Source: Leadbetterella sp031420365
GTDB lineage: Bacteria > Bacteroidota > Bacteroidia > Cytophagales > Spirosomataceae
Assembly (NCBI GenBank): GCA_031420365.1
Contig: JANOMP010000369.1
Location: 1-5,016, forward strand
Reading direction: 5' to 3'
DNA: 5,016 bases
Positions 1-4,930 of the stretch are shown here, one piece after another (the stretch's first letter is position 1; each line of letters begins with the position of its first letter). A program made the translations under genes and the position numbers. A model generated the notes under the pieces. That model saw nothing but the letters and a program-made list of their open reading frames with translations. It made no database searches and was not told where the DNA came from.

Positions 1-18
1 TTGACACAAATTTAAACT

Positions 19-47
19 TTTGTAACCTATTGATTTATAGAATTTTG
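19..47 (+). promoter_or_regulatory. weak candidate promoter reading into the GC-rich island
   Basis: TTTG at 19-22 is followed 17 bases later by GAATTTTG at 40-47. This is a 7-of-8 match to the Bacteroidota housekeeping pattern TTG-N17 to 23-TAnnTTTG and would start transcription near 53, just where G+C content jumps. Single TAnnTTTG-like matches are common by chance in DNA this AT-rich, so the weight comes only from the pairing and the position. The match is imperfect and no transcript is known. Confidence 0.2.
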
Positions 48-226
48 AGGTGGTGCGGCAGGCCGATGTGAGTTTGCTAAAGGCCGCTGTTTGGCTGTTT
101 TTTTTGGTGGGACGCCACTCCGATTCGTTTTAGACTGGGCCAGCATCCCGGCGGTGCGACGTACGCAAAAAAGAAGAGGAACGCCCTTTGCCCCGCAGCA
201 GGCGACGCAGAGTATGTTAGGGGGTC
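47..226. other. GC-rich non-coding island; possible structured RNA or decayed repeat
   Basis: About 180 bases are strikingly GC-rich (97 of 170 bases over 51-220 by hand count), while the flanks and all genes here are strongly AT-rich. I recognise no tRNA, rRNA, tmRNA, SRP RNA or RNase P RNA. The plus frame from 50 has a stop at 131 and another at 218. Its translation, ending in an arginine-rich stretch, does not look like a protein. Local features are a weak GGCC/GGCT stem (82-96) followed by a T8 run, and CCCC (191-194) that can pair with GGGGG (220-224) just before a T5 run (227-231), which could end an RNA. Candidates are a plus-strand non-coding RNA, an interspersed intergenic repeat of the kind seen in Bacteroidota genomes, or a decayed foreign fragment. 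Positions 227-318 return to AT-rich sequence with only a small hairpin (CATAA/TTATG, 254-269). Confidence 0.4.
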
Positions 227-318
227 TTTTTAAGAATCTGAATAAATGTGCCTCATAAGTACTTTTATGCAGTATTTTTGGACGAATTAAGTTTTAGTCG
301 GATGCCAGTAATTTTTAA

Positions 319-519
319 TTAGGTTAAAGCAGTTTTTCTAAAAACTTTGTTTAAAATACTTTTGTACAAAGCACCAAATTTTTCATAACACCATGCTTTT
401 AATTCTTTAATTTCAATAATGCCAAGTTGTTTAAGACCTTTTTTTAATTCTTTTTCAAACAATTTCTTGTCAAAACTTACCTTGCTAAGAATTAATTTTA
501 CGTATTCTAACATTTTCAT
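319..519 (-). CDS. conserved-looking 66-residue hypothetical protein
   Basis: This is a small basic, predicted cytoplasmic protein of unknown function. It begins with an amphipathic, helix-like stretch (LEYVKLILSKVSFDKKLFEKE, residues 4-24), continues Lys/Glu-rich (25-41), and has an aromatic LKAWCYEKFG motif at 40-49 with W43 and C44. There is no signal peptide, membrane segment or metal-binding pattern. From memory it resembles a family of short proteins of about 60 residues in many Bacteroidota that share the 'SFD..LFEKEL' and 'LK.WC...FG' blocks; I cannot verify this here. Met1 and Met3 are both possible starts. It lies 107 bases downstream of ispH on the same strand, but an inverted repeat lies between them and a TTAGTTAAC box sits 10 bases upstream of the start, so it probably has its own promoter. 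The residue pattern and composition make it look like a real gene. Confidence 0.7.
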   Translation of the reverse strand: MKMLEYVKLILSKVSFDKKLFEKELKKGLKQLGIIEIKELKAWCYEKFGALYKSILNKVFRKTALT

Positions 520-529
520 GGTAAATCAT

Positions 530-546
530 AGTTTTAGGTTAACTAA
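530..546 (-). promoter_or_regulatory. TTAGTTAAC box upstream of the 66-residue gene
   Basis: On the minus strand this reads TTAGTTAACCTAAAACT. It matches the box at 4642-4658 in 14 of 17 bases, including all nine bases of the core TTAGTTAAC. It ends 10 bases before the start codon of the 66-residue gene, where a repressor site or promoter element would be expected. GTTAAC is itself a palindrome, so orientation is uncertain. An operator role is inference. Confidence 0.3.
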
Positions 547-565
547 AATACAACATTGAAATAGC

Positions 566-607
566 AAAAAAAAATGATTCAAAACAAGAAATAATTCATT
601 TTTTTTT
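566..607 (-). terminator. symmetric A9/T9 inverted repeat, candidate terminator of ispH
   Basis: A perfect 12-base inverted repeat, A9-TGA at 566-577 and TCA-T9 at 596-607, encloses an 18-base loop. It begins 20 bases past the ispH stop codon, where an intrinsic terminator would sit, and on the minus strand it ends in a run of nine T. The stem has only one G-C pair, so it is much weaker than a classical terminator; the 3-bp core flanked by A- and T-tracts would have to suffice. Being symmetric, it reads the same on both strands. Confidence 0.35.
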
Positions 608-626
608 AAACGAAGATTATTTTAAT

Positions 627-1850
627 TTACAGATTGCTTATTTGGTTTTCCAATTGTTCTTCTACTCCATAGAATGAAAGTAACTTTAACAATACTGCTT
701 CGACTATTGAGTCTGGACAAGATGCCCCACATGTTAAAACAACAGTTGGAATTTTGTTTTTTGGAAAATAATTTTCTGAAATTACTTCAATTCCATGATG
801 AATATCAAAATGAGAAATAAGTTGATTTGAAATAATTTTTTTTTGAGATTGAATGAAATAAGTAGGCATTTTCTTTTCTAACAATTCCACTAGATGGGTA
901 GTATTAGAACTGTTGTAGCCGCCAATTACTATAGCCAAATCTGCTTTTTGACTTAATAATTCGTAGGTTGCATCTTGGTTGTCATTTGTGGCGTAGCAAA
1001 GAGTATCTCTAGTATTTGCAAAGAAGTTGGGTACATCCGAAATGGCTAAATTTTTAAATGCAATTATTTCTTGTTTTAAATAATCTGCAATAGTTTGGGT
1101 TTCTGTTGCTAGCATGGTAGTTTGATTTACCACACCTAATCGTTCTAAATCTTGATTTGGATCAAATCCTAAGGAAAATCTCCCTTCAAAAGTTTTAAAA
1201 AATAATTCCTTTGGTTTTTCTTTTCTGATGTAAGAAGCCAATTCTTTGGCCTCTTCCATGTCATTTATTATTAAAGTAGGAGATTTTTCTTGGCTGTGTG
1301 AAAAAGTAGCTCTAGTTTCTTCATGGATTGGCCTGCCATGGATAATAATTGTATATCCCCGTTCGCCAATTTGGGAAGCCTTATTCCATACTTTTTCTAC
1401 AAAAGGGCAAGTTGTATCGTATTTATATATATCTATCCCTTTTTTAGTTAATTCTTTTTGTATTTCAAGTGTAGTTCCAAATGCTGGAACAATTACTACA
1501 TCATCAGAATTTAATTTTTCAAAATCTTTAATTCTATTTCCATTTGTATCCATAAGAAACTTTACACCTCTTGATTGTAAATCTTGATTTACATCTTGAT
1601 TATGAATCATTTCACTTAATAAATACACTTGTTTGTTGGGGTTTTCTTCTAGTGTTTTATATGCTATTTCTACTGCATTTTCTACTCCATAACAGAATCC
1701 AAAATGTCTGGCAATCAAAATTTTAATTTTGCCAAAATCTAGTAAAGTAGGGCTAAAATCTTTTTTTAATTTATCTTTTAATCTCCTCTTTTCTTTGATT
1801 TTAGCTATTAAATTACTTTTGTAAATTTCAGGTATATCAAAAGACTTCAT
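627..1850 (-). CDS. ispH: 4-hydroxy-3-methylbut-2-enyl diphosphate reductase (IspH/LytB), long plant/cyanobacterial type
   Basis: IspH is the cytoplasmic iron-sulfur enzyme that reductively dehydrates HMBPP to IPP and DMAPP, the last step of the MEP isoprenoid pathway. The three cysteines expected to hold the [4Fe-4S] cluster are C53 (HFGFCYGV), C148 (DTTCPFV) and C285 (DTLCYATND). Substrate-site residues are H83 (EMIHN), H176 and E178 (IHEETRATF), T244/T245 (NQTTM), S314-N316 (GYNSSNTTHL) and S377 (CGASCPD). The protein has 407 residues against roughly 310 in E. coli. The extra length is a charged N-terminal leader (1-40) and insertions around 200-235 and 261-280, as in plant and cyanobacterial enzymes. 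As in those, PAFGTTLEI puts Phe124 where E. coli has His74. The start fits the usual N-terminus of this Bacteroidota form (K-S-F-D-I-P-E-I-Y). The gene appears intact, with no Shine-Dalgarno sequence. No electron-donor gene is adjacent. It diverges from the outer-membrane gene. Confidence 0.96.
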   Translation of the reverse strand: MKSFDIPEIYKSNLIAKIKEKRRLKDKLKKDFSPTLLDFGKIKILIARHFGFCYGVENAVEIAYKTLEENPNKQVYLLSEMIHNQDVNQDLQSRGVKFLMDTNGNRIKDFEKLNSDDVVIVPAFGTTLEIQKELTKKGIDIYKYDTTCPFVEKVWNKASQIGERGYTIIIHGRPIHEETRATFSHSQEKSPTLIINDMEEAKELASYIRKEKPKELFFKTFEGRFSLGFDPNQDLERLGVVNQTTMLATETQTIADYLKQEIIAFKNLAISDVPNFFANTRDTLCYATNDNQDATYELLSQKADLAIVIGGYNSSNTTHLVELLEKKMPTYFIQSQKKIISNQLISHFDIHHGIEVISENYFPKNKIPTVVLTCGASCPDSIVEAVLLKLLSFYGVEEQLENQISNL

Positions 1851-2061
1851 TTTGTAATATTATTAAGAAAAGTTTCTGTATAATTGAAAGTTTTAATTTT
1901 GCAGTAAAAATTCATTATTATTAGCTTATAAAATTAGTATTTTTAATAGTTTTATGAGCAACAAATAATCATTAATTTATGTTTAAAACGCTCCTATTTG
2001 ATCTATTGTTCCAAATTTATTAATAATTCAGTAGATTTACTTAAAAAGGAAAAATTATAAT

Positions 2062-2069
2062 TAATTTTG
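2062..2069 (+). promoter_or_regulatory. candidate -7 element of the outer-membrane barrel gene
   Basis: TAATTTTG is a perfect match to the Bacteroidota -7 consensus TAnnTTTG, 27 bases before the ATG at 2097. It would start transcription around 2075 and leave a leader of about 20 bases. The -33 region has only TTTA (2036-2039, spacing 22) and no clear TTG, so support is moderate; such 8-mers occur by chance several times per 5 kb here. If real, the upstream in-frame TTG at 2067 lies inside the promoter and cannot be the start codon. The rest of the 246-base divergent region (1851-2096) is plain AT-rich sequence. A minus-strand TAAATTTG at 2012-2019 could serve ispH, but no -33 partner is visible. 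Confidence 0.4.
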
Positions 2070-2096
2070 CATGGTCTGTTTGCTTGGACTATTTTA

Positions 2097-3797
2097 ATGA
2101 AACAAAATTCGTATTACTTACTATTTTTTTTCTTTTCGATTTTTAATAAAACTTGGTCTCAGGGGGCTTATAGTCCATTGGATGCTTTTCAATTGCATGC
2201 TTTGGAACGCTTCGAAATAAAAAGTGGTAAGCTTTCTAACGATTTTCATACCAACATAAAGCCATTTGAAAGGCAAGAATTAGCCAATTTTACAACTAAA
2301 TTAGATACTGCTTTTTATAGAAAATTATCCAAATCTGACCGATTCAATCTTAATTATTTGCAAGCAGACAATTGGGAGTTTCTAAATAAATCATTCTTCA
2401 CTTCTAATTTAAGGAAGAAACCTGTTTTAAAATATTTGTACAAAAATAAATCTGATTTATATTTTGTTGAAAATGATGATTTTGATATTCATGTTTCTCC
2501 GATTTTAAATTTATCATACGGTTATAATTCTCAAATAGGGGATTTAGAGTCAAAGCCTTTGTTTATTAATACAAGAGGTGTTGAAATAAGAGGCAGGATT
2601 AACAAAAAATTGGGCTTTTATAGCATGGTTACTGAAAATCAAGCCTCAAGCCCCAATTTTGTAGTTAATTTTTTTGAAACTTATCAAGGTATTCCTTATC
2701 AATCGTTTGTAAAAGTAAAAGACGAAGATTTTAATAAGCTGCAAGTCGATTATTTTAATGCTATAGGGTATATTGCTTTCAAGCCCATTAAGAACCTTAA
2801 TTTATTGTTTGGTCATGATAAGAATTTTATTGGATCTGGAATTAGATCAATGGTTTTAAGTAATTTTAGTTCACCTTATTTGCAACTTAAAGCAAATTTA
2901 AAAATAGGGAGGTTTCAATATTTGTCAATATTGGGGCAAATGACAAATCTTCAAGTGCCAAATTCTGGAAACAGTTCAGTAACTTTTCCTCCAAAGTATT
3001 TAGCTTTTCATCATTTAAATGTAAATATTTCAAAACGATTAAATGTGGGCTTATTTGAAAGTGTGATGTATGGAAAAAGAGATTATGGCTTTGAATTTAA
3101 TTATTTAAATCCTTTGATTTTCTACAGGTTTATTGAGGGATATTTAGGCAGTACAGATAACGCATTAGTTGGGGCTGATTTCAAATTAAATTTGTTTAAA
3201 TCAGTAAGTACTTATGGGCAGTTTTTTTTAGATGAATATAACAGTGAAGAATTTAAGAAAAAAGGATGGTGGTCAAAAAAATATTCATGGCAGTTAGGTG
3301 GTAAATATATAGATGCCTTTGAGATTAAAAATCTTGATTTACAAATTGAAATGAATCGGGCAAGGCCTTTTATGTATTCTCATTTTACAACGTATTCAAA
3401 TTATGTGAATTATAATTTGCCAATTGCTCATCCTTTGGGCGCAAATTTTAAAGAAATGCTTTTTGTTTTAAAATATCAACCTATACCAATTGTTTTTATT
3501 ACTCTTACTAATATGAGAGCCAGGAAAGGAGAAGATGTAAATAACATAAACTATGGTGGAAATATTAAACTTAACAATAAAATAGGTAGGTTATCTGATT
3601 ACGATAATTTTATAGGGCAGGGTTTTAAAAATACTATTAATTCTTTCGAATTTTTGACCTCTCTCATGTTAAAACACAACTTCTTTTTTGATTTTTCCTT
3701 TCAACAAAGAAACGATAGCTTTGAGGTTTCACAAAATGAAAAGATTATTAAGTTAGGCATTAGATGGAATTTTTTCCAAAATAGCCTATTATTCTAA
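2097..3797 (+). CDS. Wzi/RemB-like outer-membrane beta-barrel protein
   Basis: This is probably an outer-membrane beta-barrel related to the capsule-assembly protein Wzi and to Bacteroidota proteins annotated as gliding-motility RemB. Starting at ATG 2097 it has 566 residues with a classic signal peptide: MKQN, a hydrophobic core (YLLFFFFSIF) and likely cleavage after TWSQ, residue 22. The mature part starts GAYSPLDAF, followed by a 'hinge' of about 100 polar residues, then alternating hydrophobic/aromatic strands with short turns. The best family hallmark is LLFGHDKNFIGSGIRSMVLS followed by NFSSPYLQL (residues about 236-265), resembling the 'G.D..F.G.G.RSL.LSD.S.PY' block of this family. It ends in an aromatic strand with terminal Phe (KLGIRWNFFQNSLLF), as expected for BAM-assembled barrels. 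The role (surface polysaccharide anchoring, adhesion or motility) is inferred; no capsule or gliding genes are adjacent. It reads towards the sigma operon, with 13 bases between the stop codons. A start at TTG 2067 would add ten residues that spoil the signal peptide. Confidence 0.8.
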   Translation: MKQNSYYLLFFFFSIFNKTWSQGAYSPLDAFQLHALERFEIKSGKLSNDFHTNIKPFERQELANFTTKLDTAFYRKLSKSDRFNLNYLQADNWEFLNKSFFTSNLRKKPVLKYLYKNKSDLYFVENDDFDIHVSPILNLSYGYNSQIGDLESKPLFINTRGVEIRGRINKKLGFYSMVTENQASSPNFVVNFFETYQGIPYQSFVKVKDEDFNKLQVDYFNAIGYIAFKPIKNLNLLFGHDKNFIGSGIRSMVLSNFSSPYLQLKANLKIGRFQYLSILGQMTNLQVPNSGNSSVTFPPKYLAFHHLNVNISKRLNVGLFESVMYGKRDYGFEFNYLNPLIFYRFIEGYLGSTDNALVGADFKLNLFKSVSTYGQFFLDEYNSEEFKKKGWWSKKYSWQLGGKYIDAFEIKNLDLQIEMNRARPFMYSHFTTYSNYVNYNLPIAHPLGANFKEMLFVLKYQPIPIVFITLTNMRARKGEDVNNINYGGNIKLNNKIGRLSDYDNFIGQGFKNTINSFEFLTSLMLKHNFFFDFSFQQRNDSFEVSQNEKIIKLGIRWNFFQNSLLF

Positions 3798-3800
3798 AAT

Positions 3801-3840
3801 AAAAAAAAACCTACGAAAAAATCGTAGGTCTAAAGTTTTT
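3801..3840 (-). terminator. hairpin terminator between convergent genes
   Basis: ACCTACGA (3809-3816) and TCGTAGGT (3822-3829) form a perfect 8-bp stem with a 5-base loop. Read on the minus strand, the stem is followed at once by nine T/U (3801-3809, the first belonging to the stem), a textbook intrinsic terminator for the sigma-factor operon. On the plus strand the stem is followed by CTAAAG and then T6 (3836-3841), so it may also stop transcription from the barrel gene, less efficiently. The stop codon of the small minus-strand protein (TAG, 3811-3813) lies in the second arm of the stem, so its last six codons are encoded by the terminator. Confidence 0.85.
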
Positions 3841-4059
3841 TGAATACTCTAAAATGCTATTAATTGTTTTGTCTTTTGGAAAAAGTTTTATTTTATTAAA
3901 GTCATCTTTGATTTTAATACAATCAAGATAAAAATTTAAAAACTCATCATCTCCAATTATAGATTCCTCAATAAAAACATTTTCAGAACTTGAAGTTTCG
4001 TTATATACATACCGAATAATCTCATTCTGCGTCGATGTACAGGTTTTTGTCATAGGCAT
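3811..4059 (-). CDS. small soluble protein co-encoded with the ECF sigma factor; possible anti-sigma-like partner
   Basis: This slightly acidic protein of 80-82 residues has no signal peptide, membrane helix or zinc motif; the only cysteines are C7 and C47. The segment NEIIRYVYNETSSSENVFIE (residues 12-31) followed by an acidic helix (DDEFLNFYLDCIKIKDDF, 37-54) recalls the N-terminal part of anti-sigma factors ('L..Y..GE.s..E...vE..l..d......'), but the HxxxCxxC zinc site and a transmembrane part are missing. Starts at 4059 (Met1) and 4053 (Met3, MTKTCTST) are both possible. They overlap the sigma gene's 3' end by 38 or 32 bases in another frame, implying translational coupling. Similar small genes follow this sigma type in other Bacteroidota as I recall, unverified. 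The last residues (RPTIFS, 77-82) are encoded by the terminator hairpin. That it binds the sigma factor is inference. Confidence 0.72.
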   Translation of the reverse strand: MPMTKTCTSTQNEIIRYVYNETSSSENVFIEESIIGDDEFLNFYLDCIKIKDDFNKIKLFPKDKTINSILEYSKNFRPTIFS

Positions 4060-4627
4060 ATTTTGTTTTACTCATCAATTTTCTTAGATTGATAAGAGCA
4101 TAACGCATACGACCCAATGCAGTATTGATACTCACTCCGGTTGCTTCAGCAATTTCTTGGAAACTAAGATCCTCGTAATGTCTCATTACTAAAACCTCTC
4201 TCTGTTGCTGCGGCAAACGTTTAATTAAACTCCTTAAATGCTCATAAGATTCTTTCTTAATCTGCAAATCCTCAATAGACTCTTCAGCAAAATTGAGAGA
4301 GTTAAATACACTACTTCCATCCTCAAACACTACATTTGGATAGCGTTTCGCTCTTCGAAAATAGTCAATGGCAAGATTATGAGCAATTCTAAGTATCCAC
4401 GGAAGGAATTTCCCCTCCTCATTATATTTCCCTTCTTTCAAAGTTTTTATAGCTTTAATAAAAGTATCCTGCGTGAGGTCTTCTGCTATATAAGTATCTT
4501 TGACAACAAGATAAATTGTGGTGTAAACCTTAGACTTATAACGGTTGACAAGCGTGGCAAATGCTTTTTCATCTCCACTTATGTAGGCTGATATAAGCTC
4601 ACTTTCGTTAACTAGGACTTTTTCCAT
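4022..4627 (-). CDS. ECF-type RNA polymerase sigma factor (sigma-70 family)
   Basis: This cytoplasmic factor directs RNA polymerase to a specific promoter set. Of 201 residues, 24-93 are the sigma-2 domain: FATLVNRYKSKVYTTIYLVV for core binding, AEDLTQDTFIKA (48-59), and PWILRIAHNLAIDYFRRAKR (76-95) for -10 recognition and melting. A linker with FEDGSSVFNSLNFAEES (101-117) follows, then sigma-4 (128-183) with LPQQQREVLVMRHYEDLSFQ and a helix-turn-helix, EIAEATGVSINTALGRMRYA (158-177), for -35 recognition. Regions 1.1 and 3 are absent, as usual for ECF factors. The 'KVYTTIY', 'NEEGKFLPW' and 'INTALGRMRYAL' blocks mark a widespread Bacteroidota subgroup; its regulon is not evident from the sequence. 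A 16-residue tail (186-201) overlaps the downstream small gene. Two TTAGTTAAC boxes upstream suggest specific control, perhaps autoregulation. The start at 4627 gives the usual N-terminus, with a short acidic lead into the first helix. Confidence 0.95.
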   Translation of the reverse strand: MEKVLVNESELISAYISGDEKAFATLVNRYKSKVYTTIYLVVKDTYIAEDLTQDTFIKAIKTLKEGKYNEEGKFLPWILRIAHNLAIDYFRRAKRYPNVVFEDGSSVFNSLNFAEESIEDLQIKKESYEHLRSLIKRLPQQQREVLVMRHYEDLSFQEIAEATGVSINTALGRMRYALINLRKLMSKTKYAYDKNLYIDAE

Positions 4628-4641
4628 TTTATTTAATACGA

Positions 4642-4658
4642 TTAGTTAACGTAAAGTT
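4642..4658 (-). repeat. TTAGTTAAC box A, proximal to the sigma gene
   Basis: The plus strand reads TTAGTTAACGTAAAGTT, ending (in gene direction) 14 bases before the sigma-factor ATG, so it probably lies in the mRNA leader. It is the same in 15 of 17 bases as box B at 4754-4770, 112 bases away and in the same orientation. It could be an operator or an alternative ECF-type promoter element; the function is inference. An imperfect inverted copy (ACTTTCGTTAACTAG on the plus strand, 4601-4615) lies within codons 5-9 of the sigma gene. Confidence 0.4.
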
Positions 4659-4704
4659 TTATACCATATTGTATTATTAAGTGTTAGTTTTTATAAATTT
4701 TTCC

Positions 4705-4736
4705 GAAATATAAAACAATAATATTTTAAAAGTCAA
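4705..4736 (-). promoter_or_regulatory. candidate promoter of the sigma-factor operon
   Basis: On the minus strand TTG (4734-4736) is followed after 21 bases by TATATTTC (4705-4712), a 7-of-8 match to TAnnTTTG with normal spacing for a Bacteroidota housekeeping promoter. Transcription would start near 4698, giving a leader of about 70 bases. Boxes A and B then flank this promoter, one within the leader and one upstream of the -33 element. AT-rich sequence makes chance matches likely, so this stays tentative. Confidence 0.3.
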
Positions 4737-4753
4737 TTAATTTTGTCAAAATC

Positions 4754-4770
4754 TTAGTTAACGGTAAGTT
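4754..4770 (-). repeat. TTAGTTAAC box B, distal to the sigma gene
   Basis: The plus strand reads TTAGTTAACGGTAAGTT, differing from box A only at positions 11 and 12 of 17. It is followed by ATATACGTTATAAC (4772-4785), which carries a further partial GTTA/TAAC palindrome and may extend the site. It lies upstream of the candidate sigma-operon promoter, where an activator or a repressor binding two sites could act. The role is inferred from repetition and position only. Confidence 0.4.
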
Positions 4771-4930
4771 AATATACGTTATAACTACTAATAAGGTTGA
4801 GATAGATATAATAGTTTAATAGATATATTAGCAATAATTATTCCAATTTAATTGGTATGTCTAATATTTAATAACACCTAAAATCCGCAAGGTTATTTTC
4901 CAGCAGTTCTTGTTTTGTAAATCTATACAA

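Larger units (their letters stand above)
4628..4930. other. non-coding AT-rich region upstream of the sigma operon
   Basis: No open frame here looks coding. Besides boxes A and B and the candidate promoter, the region holds two near-identical 13-mers spaced 17 bases apart (ATAGATATAaTAG at 4802 and ATAGATATAtTAG at 4819, one difference) and a 13-base palindrome, CCAATTTAATTGG (4843-4855). The palindrome could be a small operator or, given the local AT bias, chance. I see no convincing intrinsic terminator for the gene ending at 4931. Confidence 0.6.

Noticed and set aside
1..6. TTGACA resembling a classical sigma-70 -35 box
   Set aside because: Bacteroidota promoters do not use this consensus and there is no matching -10 element at 17 bases.
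52..194. Fragments resembling RNase P RNA (GAGGAA at 176-181, GGTGCGG at 52-58)
   Set aside because: The two blocks occur in the reverse of the RNase P order, and the remaining conserved core is missing.
50..217. Open plus-strand frame across the GC-rich island
   Set aside because: It is interrupted by TAG at 131, lacks a plausible ATG start, and ends in Arg repeats caused by GC-rich sequence; few stops are expected in GC-rich DNA.
273..280. Perfect TATTTTTG (-7-like) on the plus strand
   Set aside because: There is no TTG at -33 distance and no gene downstream on that strand; chance matches of this 8-mer are expected several times in a window this AT-rich.
1246..1587. Plus-strand open frame of 113 codons
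   Set aside because: It is entirely antisense to ispH, whose catalytic motifs are intact; the translated protein matches no family and is an antisense shadow.
1894..1901. TAATTTTG on the plus strand, identical to the proposed barrel-gene -7 element
   Set aside because: It has no -33 partner and is about 200 bases from the ATG; the copy at 2062 is better placed.
2067..2096. TTG start and ten extra residues for the barrel gene
   Set aside because: The TTG is a rare start, overlaps the likely promoter, and moves the signal peptide away from the N-terminus.
4238..4591. Plus-strand open frame of 117 codons
   Set aside because: It is antisense to the sigma-factor gene, with Phe/Ile/Ser-rich translation typical of the complement of a Lys/Glu-rich gene.
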